Source of the DNA: Paragordius varius
Lineage: Eukaryota > Nematomorpha
Assembly (NCBI GenBank): GCA_964247055.1
Contig: OZ176056.1
Location: 4,030,001-4,094,000 of the forward strand
Length of the DNA stretch: 64,000 nucleotides
Reading direction: 5' to 3'
Positions 36,751 through 51,700 of this stretch are shown piece by piece (within the stretch, counting starts at the first letter, position 1; every line of letters begins with the position of its first letter). The position numbers and the translations under genes were made by a program. Under the pieces are notes generated by a model. It was not told the origin of the DNA, searched no databases, and saw nothing but the letters and a program-made list of their open reading frames with translations.

Positions 36751-39700
36751 TCATTTATGATGTCCTCCACTTGATGAGGTCGGTTCTACGGCTATTTCAA
36801 ATTTATATTCCTGGTCACAACCCATGTAAGCGTCCGACATGAAAAAGAGTGTATAACTGGCCGTCGTCTTACTATGTTCCTTTTCCCCCGAGTTAGATGG
36901 TAAGTTGGGTATATTAGCTATGAAATCAAGTTTGGCCCGCACACGTTGCTGTAGCGTTAATCGTTTAATTGATATTAGGGCATTAGTTTTTTGATCACCA
37001 ATCACTAACCACCAACCTTCTTCACGTTTCTAAAAGTAAAACCATATATACCATTTACATTTTAAATTCACCCTTGAACAATTCAAATTCACCCTAATAA
37101 ATTATGTGTTTCGAACTAATATAACTCATTAATAATATGAAATAATCTTTATGGCATAATATATTATTTTTTCAGTATTATTTTACTTTAAAACAAAATT
37201 TTTATTTTTAAAAAATATATAAAATATAGGTAATTTTTGATCTTAAAAAACATATATTTAATTCGAGGGTGAATTTGAATTGTAAATGGTATATATAAAA
37301 CTTAAATATCTTTGACAAAAAATTACCCTATATCTCATATAAATTTAATTTGTGAAGAAAATAAAAACTTGTGGGAAAAATGGGGCCAAAACATTCCCAT
37401 ACATTTCGTCTTCGCGTTCCAAATTAACTACCACATTTACAGTGTCTCCCCTATAATAAAATGTGATAATGAATAAGGGTAAGAAATACAAAAATATATT
37501 AAAATTAAAAAATATAAGTGTAGAACACCTTTAAACTTTAAAATCAATTAGTTTTATAAATAACCTTTTCAGCGTTACAAATAATTTGTAATCGCTATAG
37601 TTATATGCAATTCGCCACAAACTAGGTATATATTTTTAATTATGATGGGTCAAACAGAAATTATAATTTATTCACATAACGATATTTAATAAATTTATAA
37701 CAGATGAGATTTTACAAAAAGCGCAATTCTCGATTTACAAAAAAAGTGACATGATGCGAATAACGAACATTTTCCAAAATAAAGTAAATATGAGAAAAAA
37801 CAATCCCATTTTCTTTTATTGGAACAAACAAAATTAATAAATTGATTTAAAAAATTATTTCATACTGCGCAAAAACTGGTATTTTCTTATGCTTAGACGT
37901 TTCATGGTCCGCATTTAATGATTCATCATCATCAGCGGTGGTATTTTCATCCGTCAAGACTTGGAAACGTAGTTCAATGTTTGGGTATCGATTACAAAAT
38001 TTGGCCACATCAACCATTTGAGGCTCACTCATTTGCAGCAAGGCATTGCGTGCATCATCTTCCAGTTCGGTGACATCAAAAACACTTTCTACCCCCTTAC
38101 GGCGTATAATATATATAAATATAATTTAGAATTTTATAAAGCAAGGTCGGTTTGATTTGACTAACCGATTGGTAAAGCGTTTTTTATTATATCATTTATA
38201 TGTATTTCTCCTGAATACAAATTACTCTACTTCCATGATAAAATTAAATATCATTTCAGAACCATAAATAAAAATTAATATAATCGTGTAATTATGTAAT
38301 AAACTATCCTGTTTATAGGCTTGAGTCTGACTGAACGGTAAATACAAAGAATATCACAAGTGATCCAGTCATCATTTTCTTAGTGAAAATGTGGAAATTG
38401 TTTTAACTAATTGCATTTGGCCAAAGCCCTAACTCTCTCTCTTATATAAACAATTTTCATCACCTTTTCTTGACACCGTTTTATGTGTCGGTCATCAAAA
38501 TGTAGATGTTCTAAATAACTGTTTTTAGTTAGATATAAACCCCATTTTACACATAAACCTTTCATAAACTTTATTAATTTTAAGCAAATTGCCAACGTTT
38601 TATGATTAAAGCATCAAAGTGTGGACTTTGTTTTAGGAAAATATATTTAGACAAAATTCCTTTTTGAATTAACAACTTTTACAAAAAATTAAATTTAACC
38701 TGTTCTTGACACCATTTAAAGAGTAAGGCATCAAAGTGAGAAATTTTTTTTATGGTACTTGTATTTTATTACTTATACTTCCCATTTTTAGTTTAACATA
38801 TAATCTACTTTTATAACATAATTCGTTTTTTATAATCAGATTCTTATGTTTCGTTTCGAAAAAAATCTCACCTGTTCTTGACACCGTTTTATTAGCGGGG
38901 CATCGAAATGGGGTATTTGTTTAAGGTAACTGTCTTTGTTCCACATAGCTTGGGTAACCATTTGACAAAGCTCCATACCAGCCAAAGCTGGCCATAACCA
39001 ACCATTGCTGGAACTGACATCAACACACGCTTGGATTAAACGGATACACTAAATTGATAAAATTTTAAAATTGAAATTTATTTTTAAAACATATAACAGA
39101 ATTATTTACCTTATAAAGATCTGAATTAAAAGTTTATTTTTTATTAACAAAAGAATTTTGTTTCATCTCGTCACACATCAAGCTTTATAAAAATATTTAG
39201 AGTAAAATTTGACTATTGTAGCCATTTTTTAATAAAATTTTGAATATTTATACTTAATTTCAGAGCCTTAACATATAAATGAGTTAAATTTTTTTATAAA
39301 TGTTAAAATTATTCTTGTTCTAACCAAACAATAAAACATTTATTTTAGCACATATTCGTAACTGTTAAGTTTAAAAAATATTTTTGTGGTCACCATATTT
39401 TAGCTAAATCATTATAATTATTCTTAATTCATTGAAAAAATTTATTACAAATTTATCAAAAATTAAGATACATTATTTCTAATAACGTACAAATGAGACA
39501 TATCTTTTTGCATAATGAGATGCATACCAAACATTGATATTTTAAATATTTGAATGATCTGATATGTAAAAAAAAATCAAGTTTCCATATTTACTAATTC
39601 CTTATTATGCAACTTGAGGTATTAATTTTAAAATAAGCTATAAAAATCTAGATAATTATTCCATTTACCATATTAAAATATTACCATCAGTTTAAAAATA

Positions 39701-42700
39701 AAAATCCAACCTTGGTTAATATTTCCTCAGTATCACTCTGTAATTCAGACGAAAGTTGCATACGTGATAAATGGGCTTGAAGCAAGAGATTTGTTTTGAC
39801 ATGCGGATCAGTAAATTTCGAACTACTAGTTAACTTATATTCCACTTTAGTAGCAAGCTGTTTTAAAAGAATACAGAAATAACTTAAAACATATAATATT
39901 AGAGTAAAAACTTTAAAACACTACATCTGTCATAAGTATTTTATACTTTATTCGTACTAAATTGTTTGGTGTTTATAAAAATTTATTACATTATATAAAT
40001 AAATACATTAAAAATTATTCAACATATTTAATACCTGTTTCAAGATATTTTCTTCATGGTGACGGATAGGGATATTATCATATTCCGAAGCATTACTTAT
40101 AATTTCAATCAAACCACGGAGTTTAGTTTTTGCCGAAAGGCTCATACTAAATAATTCTATAAACCCATGCAAAAAAGAGGATTTTAGAGAAATAATTGAA
40201 ATATATTTCATGAAAAATATTAAAACTTACAGTAGTATCAAAAAACTAAGTTTAAGTGATATCAAATAAGTAAAACTTTTAACCGATTTCTTAATCATAT
40301 TAATAAAACAATAAACCCTGAAAAACAAATATAGAAAACTAATTTAACCGTAATTAAATCCTAAAAACTCGGCGTTTCATAATACCAAACCATAAATTAA
40401 AATCAAAATTTGTTTTAAAGACAAAATAATTTTTTAAATATTAAACAATAAAAGCAATAAAATCAGAGAAACATACAACACAAAGTAACAATCATAATTA
40501 ACACTTAATTGATTGCTCTATGATTCCAGTTTCATTTTTTGAGTTTTACTAAAACTCAAAAATACCCATATATACAGGACTTTTTAAGCATTTAAAATCA
40601 AATTCTAACACATATCTTGATAAAATATATATCTAGAAATAACATAAAAACCCCAAAAGCACAAAAAAACCCAAAAAGTAAAATAATCGTACCAATCGTA
40701 GTATAATTTATGTAGTAATAAGCAGCAATCATTCCCAAATTCAGAGGGCTAACATCCATTTCATCCTCTACGGCTATACATTTACTTTGTTCCAAATCAG
40801 TTAACGTACTTTCCACCAACTCTGATAAATGGTCACTCAGGTGTCTATGCGTTATACCTGTAATAATTTGATATTGTCGTTAAAAATTAATTATCCAAGG
40901 TAAAAATTATATTTTTATCGAATTAATGTTTGAAAATTTTAAAAAAAATTTAAACTAAGATTATGAAAATCTGATATTCGATATGTTATGCAAGTTTATT
41001 AACTATATTTATGTAATTTATGTAGTAATTTGAATAATGATGTGAAATAATTAATTAATTTTATAATTTAACAATTTTTATTTTATATAATTAAATTTAT
41101 ATGTGTTTACAAATGTTATAGAGATATGGATTAATATTATATATAATTGTGTAATTTTGGTAAAAACTTTATTGAAACGGTTCGGAGTTCATAAAAAATT
41201 ACAAAAAATATTAAAATGAACAGACAAAACAAAAACTAAAATATTTCTTTTTTAAAAAAATTATTGTTTACAAAAAAGATAAAAATAAAACTTATCATTT
41301 GTATTATAAATTAGGGAATAGAGATAAAATATTATTTCACCTAATTATATGCTTAAAAATTTGTAATTAAATAGTTTATGTGTGAAAAATCAAGGTTAAA
41401 TTATAATTACTTTTTATTAAAATATTTGCCTTTAAGTATGACATTTGTCTATTGTATAATTTAAATGAAACTGGAATCCTGCGATTAAATTTGAACGTAT
41501 TTTTATCAATACAAATTTAGTTGTAAGAAATTGCTGTATACCATTTAAAGTAAATCATAATGTTGCAGTTTATATGACTATAAAACTTAATGCATAATGC
41601 AATTTGACAAAAACCCAGGCACCATGTAAATTTATAAACCATTTCTTCCCTATTTTTTTACCTCAAACAAAAATATATAAACAAAATTAACTAAATATAT
41701 AATATCATCCTCATAGTATTATAAAACCTTGTAAATTATAATAGTTTGGGTTTTGTGTCATACGGCGATACAGGAAAGTCCATGTTAAATAATCGACGGC
41801 ATCTTGTTTGTTTTCCACTGTTTTTGTCACAATTTCAGCATTAAAATGATCATGGAGACATGCATCCAAATGACTTTCAATCGGTAACGGATCGTATAAA
41901 AATTTCTTGAAAAAATCTTTCTTACTCGTTTGACAGAGTAATAGGCATTTAGCGGGTGCCCCTAAAAATTTGAAGATAATAATGTTTAATTGCCATTTTT
42001 TCAAATGTTTCTTAAGGCTGGGTAATATATACTGTTAAAATTAACAGTATAGGCTAATAATTTTATATTTACAATATCAAAAAAATTTTACTACACGAAA
42101 ACACATACGTATATTATTGACTTATGTACCAAAAATTGTAAGCATTAAAGAATCAAACAAATTATTATCTAAATAGTGTTGACAATATGTGCAATATAAA
42201 ACATATAAATACATAGATTTCAAGTAATACTCTTTTCAAAAAAGACTTGTGTATAAAAATACAACATATATTTTATTCATATTAATACAGACTTCACATT
42301 TTAGGAAATGACACATATAATATACCTTTTACAGCTCAAATTCACCCTTGAAAATTCAAATTCCCATAAACAATGCAAATTCACGCTCAAACAATTCACA
42401 TTCACCCTAAAATAATTATGTGTTTTTTAAAATCAAAAATTACCTATATTATTTTTATAATTTTATGAAAGAATATATTAATGAAGAGTTATATTAGCTC
42501 GAAAACAAAATTAATAAGGTGAATTTGAATTGTTCAAGGGTTTAAATTGTAAATGTTATATTAAAATAGATTTTTATTTGGATATAAACCCTGATATATA
42601 AGTATTTGGTTTCTAGATATATAGTAAACATTTTTTTAATAAAAATTGTATTTTTTTATAAAAATACTTTTATTTAAAAATACAAATTATGAGTACCACA

Positions 42701-45700
42701 ATGCTAAAAATTTTAGATAATATTGTTAGCATTAATTTTGTCACCCATTCAAAATAATATGACTTGGCTTTATTCAAAAACTCCCACAAAAACATTCATT
42801 ATATCCTCCCTTCCCCCTATAAAAAATCAAAACCATTTTCGATTGAACTACACAAAAAAACGAACCTTTTGATATGACAAATCTAGCACGTCCCAACATT
42901 TGCAAAATATCAGTAACTGGATAATCAGTGTACGCATGTATTCGCCCATCATAAAATTGAGTATCTACAATCACGAGTAAATGTGCCTGCAGGGTTGATA
43001 AGTGCCAAGCTAAAGACCTTACTGCTATAAGGACCTGAAAGGAAATAATTTAAATTTAATTTGAATTAAAACTGTAAATTACTTGACTTACACTAAAAAA
43101 ATGATATTATACGGACAAAATGTAAAAATATAAAGACAAATTTTTTTTTTAAAAAAAGACAACCATTTTTTTATAAATCTTAATTTTTGACATAAAAATC
43201 ATTTAATTGAATTCCTAAAATACATAATTGATTGTGTTACCAATATACATCTTTATTATATAATACCCAGTTTAAAACAATAATTTATGACTAAAATAAA
43301 CAAGATCTAAAATGTATGGGTGTCTTTTAGAAAAAAATATATGTCTCTATATTATTACGTTTTGTCCGTATAATTTCAATTTTGACTTATATAGAGCGGG
43401 TAATATCTATTTTTATAGTAAAATTTACAATTAGAAAAAAACCAAACGTAATATCTAAAAGATATTTAGCCACACTTAATTTTCTTATTTTTACAGCATA
43501 TAATATATGATTATAATAATAAAAATAATATAGTAGGTTGTGAATTTACGTCTCGATTTCGCATTTTACGACTTAAAACATTAAATTAAATAAAAAAAAT
43601 GGGTTTAAGGGTATCTTAATATATATATATATATATATATATTAATTATCATAACTTCAAACTGTATATTTATAGATAAAATTTTTACTTGACCAGTTAG
43701 ATATAAATATATGACCAATTTATATTTACAATAATAAAAATCAATAAAATTATAAAAACATTAAATTATATACACTGTGTAATGTTTAAATAAATTGTTT
43801 TATATCATGTAAAAATTCTAAAAAACTTATTTGAAAAATAGTTAATTTTATTTTTATTTATATAATATTACGTTTGATTGATGATTCATTAATACCACGA
43901 TACTGCATTAATAAGCAGCGGTCAGTCCGGTTTTTACTTAAAAAGCCAAAAATCCAACCCTAATAATGTCTAAATTATGCCCTCTTTAGAAACAAAAAAT
44001 TTAATTAATTTAAAGCAAATATTCAATAATTTAAATAAATATAATAATTCCATATTTATTTTGAATTAAATCATTTGAATGACTCAAATCTGATAATATT
44101 TAGTCGTATTTGATAATTTCGGACTTTATATTTTATAATCTGAAAAGTAAATAAATTTAAATCCGATCAACTGTATATTTAATTCAGAGGTGTCCAACAC
44201 ATATGAAATATATATATAAATAATTTATTAGATATAACAACATAAGACAGTGTAAAACGCAAGCGAAATGTAACAATTATTTCTAGTTCTTACCAATCGG
44301 ATGATTAACTTATATTAATGAATTGTTAAAAATTATATCAATTTCATTAATTTTGTAAGACTATTTTTGCCAGAAATGAAATTATAAATTATTCGCGGGC
44401 CTCTTACTTTAAATACTGTGAGTTTCTTACCCCAAATAAGAAAGGAAAACAAAATATTTTAAAAGAAAAAAAACCTGTATAGCTCCAGCCGAATAAAGAT
44501 GTTTCACAATTTTTTGTTCAATGGTGGAAAGTCCTTCATGCATATAAGCTACCCCATGGGCCATAGTTTCTTTCAAAGTCTATAATATAATAGTTTTTTT
44601 ATATAGAAATAAACAATATATTTCCATTGAAATACAAAAAAAAGTACTAAAAAAATTTGACAAATGTTGGATATTTTTCAAAAAACTTAATGAAAACTGT
44701 AAATTAGTGATAATATTGTGAGATAAATTCAGCAAGAATCTGATTTCTGTGAATGATATTTAATAATAAAAAACTAACCTTTAAAAAATTTTTTTTTACT
44801 ATTTTGACATATTCCTCTCTGAACGTATTATTTGAAAATTCCCGTGTGTATAATTTTATATATATATATATATTTTATTTACAGTTCCAATTCACCCTTG
44901 AACAATTCAAATTCACCCTAAAAATAAATTGTGTTTTCGATTTAATATAACTCATTATCAATATGAAATATATCTTTATGGCATAGTTTATTATTTTTTA
45001 GTATTATTTTAATTTAAAACCAAATTATTTTTTAAAAATAAATAAAAATATAGGTACTTTTTAATCATAAAAAACAATAATTTATTGTAGGGTGAATTTA
45101 AATTGTTCGAGGGTGAATTTGAATTGTTCAAGGGTGAATTTGAACTTAATGGTATAAATGAGATTTTTTTAAAAAACAGTATTATATACCTTGTCCTGTA
45201 TTTTAGCTAGGTAGGGATCTAATTCAGCCAAAGTTATGTGAGGTCCAACAAAGTTACGATCTTCGGCAGAGGCCATACTAAGGATTTCACACGCAGTTAC
45301 TTTACTTTGTTTTCTATATTTATAAATAGGTTTTTTAATAAAATATCTGTATTAAAAAGTAACTAAAAGAACTGTTTTAAATATATATTACAATTTTTTG
45401 CCATTAATCAACAAATTTATAGGTATTGAACTATAAAAGATAACATTGAACAATAAAAAAAATCCAAAAAATTAAAAAAATGTTTGGAATCTCTTAATAT
45501 TTAAATATCTTTAAAATATTTATCGTTAAATAATAAGGATAATTTTATATTAATCTTTCAATATTCAAAAGATGTTATTTCAAAAGATTTAAAAAATAAA
45601 TTGATAAAAATATCATACCTATCAGCAACGAAAACTAGGACATTTCGTGCAGGGTTAGGTAAACTTTCTTTGAAACCAATACTACCCGGTCTACGGGAGG

Positions 45701-48700
45701 GGTATGCGGCATGCTTCAAAATACCCAAATACAAGGGTTTAGCCATGGCCAGGAGTCGAGATGGTGTGTGTGATATGTTAAAACCCTAAGGGAAAAATTT
45801 ACAAAAATAGGATTTAAAAAAAAAATTATTTCGGCAGCACAAATGTTAAATTCGGCAACAAAGTTATTTCTAATACAAAATTTATAATGCGATCGATTAG
45901 TATCTATTAATAAATCAATGTTATATAAATATATTAAAACAGTAAGAAACAAAATACTGTCGTTAAAAAGTTCATTTTAAAATTTTTTTTAGATCTGATT
46001 CAATTATTAATTTAACTTAAATAAATATATAATAACATAATTCCATTACTATTTTTCGAGACATATATTAACGATAAAAATCCCTAGGAATGAAATATTT
46101 GCGGTTAAAAGATAATTAAAGAAATTTTATATCTGCACCAAAGTAATTTGATTAGATGTAAAATTTTCTAATAATTCCAATTTTGTAAAACATATTTTAT
46201 ACCACCAATAATTACGTTATTTATAAATTAAAAAAAATATTAAAACACTGGATACAAATAATATTTGCTTTAAATAGGAGCTCAAAAGTTTTTAAAAAAC
46301 TCGATAAAGTCAAAAACAACAAAAGTCAATAAAACCAAACAATCTTACGTACCTGGAGTAGTTTAAAAAAATGAAATTAATGTAGTTTGAGTTTACAATT
46401 TCGCTTGATTAATAGACTTCACCATAATAAATCATATATAGATAAAAAATGATACATGGTTGATTGTCACTATACTCAAACACTTTAATATAAGCAAAAT
46501 ACTCAAATTCTTTGCAATATACCTGGATGTGAGTTTCCAAAGGTACCGGTCTAGTGTTTGGGTGAAAGTTAAAGGTATTTTGAGTCGGACAACCTAACCA
46601 TTGACCAACATCACGTGCACATGCTAAGCTATAACTTAGTGCTATAATACGCATCCTTGGAGCGGATGAATTAGAAAGAGTGTTTGCTTTTGATGAAGGG
46701 TCTGATGCATTTTGAGATTGAGACTGTTGTTGTAATTGAGAACTAATGTATCTCATACGAGAACATATAACTTCAATGTGTGGCTAAAATATATATATAT
46801 AATTTGGTGGTACATTTTTCTAGATTCACAGTTTAATATTCAGTTTTTTTGTGATTAGACTTCACCCAATATAGATATTGATGAAAAAAATTCTTTATAA
46901 TGTTAACTCAAATCTCAAAACATTTCTAGATTATATGCGTAAAATTAAAAGACAAATTTACAAAAAACAAATCGAAAATTTAAATACAGCTAAAATGCAT
47001 TTTTTAATAAATTGATATTATATTTTTAACAATACAAAGTACATTATACTAACTATATATAAATGTAATTTAGAATGATAAATTACTATCATTTTCACCT
47101 ATATTCTTGCAAAACTATTTGATTTATACATTATAAAACTAAAACCAAATGTTGCGTTAACAAAAAGAGCTAAAAATATTAAATATTCATATTTCATCCA
47201 AAAAGTTAAAATTTTTCTTTAAAAAATTTGGAAATTATTACCCCCTCAGGTCCACCCATTAAATGTAATTCATCAATGATGAACAGTCGAACATTTTGAA
47301 TATTTTTTCTTTGTTTCCAACGTCTGGATAAAATGTCCCATTTCTCAGGCGTACCAATTATAATATTTCCCTAAATAATAATTTAACTTTTAAGTTTAAG
47401 TTAAATTAATATATATATATATATATATATTTAAAATATTTCAACATATATTATAGTTATTTAAGTAATTAATAAATAGACTCATAAAATATGGTTGAAT
47501 ATAATTTTTACTTTTGCTAATAATTTGAGATCAGTCGCCGTTTCTCCGGTCAAAATTACAACTTTCTTGTCTAACAGTGTACCAAATTTGTGTGACCAAT
47601 CTGTATGAACCTAAAAATATGAAAAATGAAAAAAAACTTGCGCGTAATTCAAAGCAAAAAAAGCTAGTTTCGAAAACCGCCAGATATTATTTTTTTAGAA
47701 AATTATATTTTGTTATTTAAAGAAGGGGTGTAGTATTCAACACGCTTTTTTCGTTACACAAAAATGCTTTAAAAATGTTAAAAATAAAAAAATTATATCA
47801 ATTTCAAAAATTAACTACTATTTAAAATATATAATCATCTAAAATTAAGTTTGAAATGAACAAATAAAAATAATCATAGCAGCCCGCGACCTAGATTCAA
47901 AGAATACAATCTTTCACTTAATAAAATATAATTCCTTTGATTCGAAAATATTTACCGTTTCATATCCATAAAATTAATTTTCAAATTGAAAAAACTGTTT
48001 ATATCCATAAAACCAAAATCTGTAACCAAAATCTAAAAAAATAGTGGGAAAAAAGGGGTATTTTACCAATTTTCCCATTTTGTTACCGAAATCTCAAAAA
48101 AATTCAATATCCAAAAAATTGTTTAAATTCCAAAACGTACATATATATATAAAAATATATACCTGTTCTGCCAATGTTTCATGAGGTGTTATATATACAG
48201 CTTTAACATCACCCCCGCCATGGGTTGTTGTTGAATTCGAAAATAACCGGAGTAAGGCAAACTCAGCACAAACCGTTTTTCCACTGCCTGTTGGAGCGCC
48301 AACCAAAACATTATCATCCGAATTGTAGAGAGCATTAAAAACTGTGTGTAAAATACAATAAATATAGTAACAAAAAATCGAAAACTTATGTATGTTTTTT
48401 TACATTTTAAAAAATAAAATTTATTATAACTATATATGATGAAAATTAGAGGTCTTTTCCTTCAAGCTTAGTGTGTTTATTTTCTCGAGTAACCCATATG
48501 AGACGATTAAAGTATTCATGTGAGAATATATAAAAATTTTTGCACTAATAGTAATATATAAACAGCTAGCTTTTCATTAAAACAGTGTATAATACAATAA
48601 TTACACTACATAGTATAAATTATATTAATGGTAAAGTCACAGTTTTATATATAAGGGAAAGTTAAAAATTACTAAATTTAAATTCCTATTTTTTAAATAA

Positions 48701-51700
48701 ATTAGCCAATGAAAGATATAAGATTGTTATAATACATAATTTTAAATGTCTTAAAACCAAAATAACTAACCCTGCTTAAAAAGGCTAAATAAATCATCTC
48801 AAAAAACGTTAACTTTTATTTACAATAAAAATTATAGCTAAAAAACCAAACTCTTTTTCAAAAAATTTAGCATATTAATCTACTTTTTTAAAGTATATAT
48901 TGGCAGGCATATATTTATTTTTTTAATTTGGTTTATCTAATCTGACCTAATACAATATTCAAAATTCAAACTTGAACCATTTTTAATCAAAAATAGTCAC
49001 AAAACTATAACCATAGAGAAAAAATATGATTCCCGCAATATTAAAGCCAAAAACGGTTCAAGTTTCATCCTAAATTATATATACCATTTACAGTTCAAAT
49101 CACCCTAAAAATAAATTATGTGTTTTTGAACTAATATAACTCATTATTAATACAAAATATATCCTTATGGCATAGTTTTTTTATTTTTTAAGTATTATTT
49201 TAATTTTAAACAAAATTTGATTGGTTAATTTAAAAATAGGTAATTTTTAATCTAAAAAAACATAATTTATTTGAGGGTGAATTTAAATTGTTCATCAAGG
49301 GTGAATTTGAATTGTTCAAATGGTATATTAACTAAAACTAATCATCTATAAAATAGAACCAATTGTATCAAGGTAAAAAAACCTACCTTGAGTTTGTATA
49401 GGATTAAAGTATGTAATTTTATCCTTGTAAAGGACTTCAAAACTTGGATCTCTCAGCGCAGATACTGGCAGGGGTTGTAAATCCAATAATTCCGTTGGTG
49501 GAGCAAACTTTTCAGGCAATAATAAATGACGAAAACTGACGGGTAACAAGGTTTCTGATGCTATAAAACATAAAGGGAAAAATATCGATAAAATTTTATT
49601 GAGTAATTTAACATTAATAAAACCAAGTTTTTGGAGTTAAAAAACTTATAAAATAATAGGGATAATAGACATAAAAGATATTTTTTGTTTAAAATCTTAA
49701 TTTTTTATGAATTTACAATAATTTTTAAAAATTCAAATTATAAAAGATATGGATTACCTAGCCATTTGTCTGAAACTACACGTATAAAATATTGTGGAGG
49801 CAAGGGTTCAAAAATTGGCACAAAAAATGTAATTATATGTTCATCTTGAGCGTATTTCCTACAATCAGGAAGTTAAAAAATTTAAAATTATTTTGGAAAC
49901 TATATTAATATATAACAAAATAAAAAATAATTATATTTAACTACAAAATAAATTCTTTTTTTTCTCAAAAACAATGTAACTTTTTTTTAAAATAAATTAT
50001 GAAAACTTACGCCTTCAATAAAAAGTATTCGTAATGCAAAATCAATTCTCCATCAACATCTTCAACAATGATCCAAAATGACTGTATAAAAAATATATAA
50101 AATAAAAATTTTTTATTAAAAATTGTTAACAAAAGAACATTAACAGTTGGCTTACTTCAGTGTTCCCATGTATTTTTTCCTCCCAAATGAAATCGGGTGT
50201 TATCGTTAGTTCTATACGCAGTGTAGATCTAGTTATGGGCTAAAAAGTCATAAAATCTATTAAAGTCGAATATTAGCAAGAAATTGTTATGAAATAAATC
50301 ATTATAAAAATTAACATATAAAGTTTTAAAACAACTACTCTGTAGATTTAAAATATATTATGTAAAAATACAACATAATATCCAAAAATTTTGCAATATG
50401 TTACATTTAATTAATCCAATCACAAATTGGGAAAAAACTAATTAAAACAAAAAATTGGCCTCATATTTAATAAAAAAAATACCCTGCATATGAGTAGCAA
50501 GTTCAAATTTTGATGTCCAATAAGCAAATTTATAAACAAAAAACGATAAAATCAATCAAATTTTAGGGTAACATCTCATTTAAAAGCTTATTTACAATAC
50601 ATATTCAAAAATTTTACCCTAATCTAATCTTTCTTAACATTCTGTATATGTAGGAAATTAGTTCTACAGTATGCATTATGGATAATAAAATATAATAATG
50701 TCAAATTGGTTTAGAGCTAAAAACATCCAAACAAATCCACCAATCAATATTTTTACTAAACCTTACATTTGCAAAAGAACAAAAGATTTAAAAATACGAA
50801 AAAAAGGTTATAAATTACCTGTATATGAGTAGCTAGTTCAAGTTTTGGTATACAATGTGCAAATTTATGTACAATCTTTCCTAGCTTAGCGGGCACACGT
50901 AACAGTTCAGTTATTTCACGGGCCTCCAAATCCAACAGGCGTGTCCAATGAAAATGTTTTTTCTCAAGTTTTTTCACGAGTGATTCATTCATACCCGCTG
51001 TACTAGCCGCCTGGGTATTAACCGTAGGTGAGAATAGCAATTGACGAAGTGGGCACATTGAAGACCATTGTCTAAAAAAATTAAAGTTTTGAAAAGTTTT
51101 AAAAAGTTTTTTTTGTGGTATTTTTAGCGGAAAAAAAATCGATAGTTTTTCAAAAACAATATATAGAATTATGATAAAAAAGTCGTGTCATAAAATCAAA
51201 TTATACAAGGAATTAAAAGGAAAATATGGGAGAGATTGTTTAGATTTTTGTAATGAATTGAGGGATATAAGAATTTTTACAAAATAATTTATCGATAATT
51301 TTAATTTACGATTGCAATTTTAATTGGTTTTTTTAAACAATATATTACGCCATATTTCGGCACACACCGCTTAATGGAATAAGTAATCAAAATTTATTAA
51401 CATAAAAAAATGTGTAATAATTTTCAGTAAACCATTAAAGTATAATTATAATTTTAGTATCAGTAATGTTATAAATCAAACGGGCTCTTTTAATTGTTCA
51501 TTAGAGAAATAATTGAATTTTATAAAAAAATATATTTTTGTTAAAATTTTAAATAATTATGACTTGTATATATATATATATATATATCTAAAATTTCTAC
51601 ATTTAATAACTCTTTGAATGCCCCCCAAAAAACGCAAAATTAAAATTCAATCTAAATATAAATACCTTTGTGAGACCATTTTGGATAAATTTAGGCATTT

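Larger units (their letters stand above)
36751..49560 (-). other. Brr2 C-terminal (regulatory) helicase cassette
   Basis: Exons from 49560 down to 36751 encode the second unit, which in other organisms binds ATP but does not unwind RNA. Seen: motif [19 protein letters not shown], Ia [25 protein letters not shown], motif II as DELH, a motif III region [12 protein letters not shown], motif [14 protein letters not shown] (human RSLCWGMNVAAH) and motif [12 protein letters not shown] (human VGHANRPLQD). A Gln/Ser/Asn-rich insertion of about 20 residues (after [14 protein letters not shown]) separates motifs II and III relative to human. The winged-helix and Sec63 parts ([39 protein letters not shown]) are conserved to the stop. 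Confidence 0.88.

Noticed and set aside
45601-45789. Plus-strand 62-codon ORF
   Set aside because: Shadow of Brr2 exon 45619-45785, which matches the helicase on the minus strand with correct splice sites.
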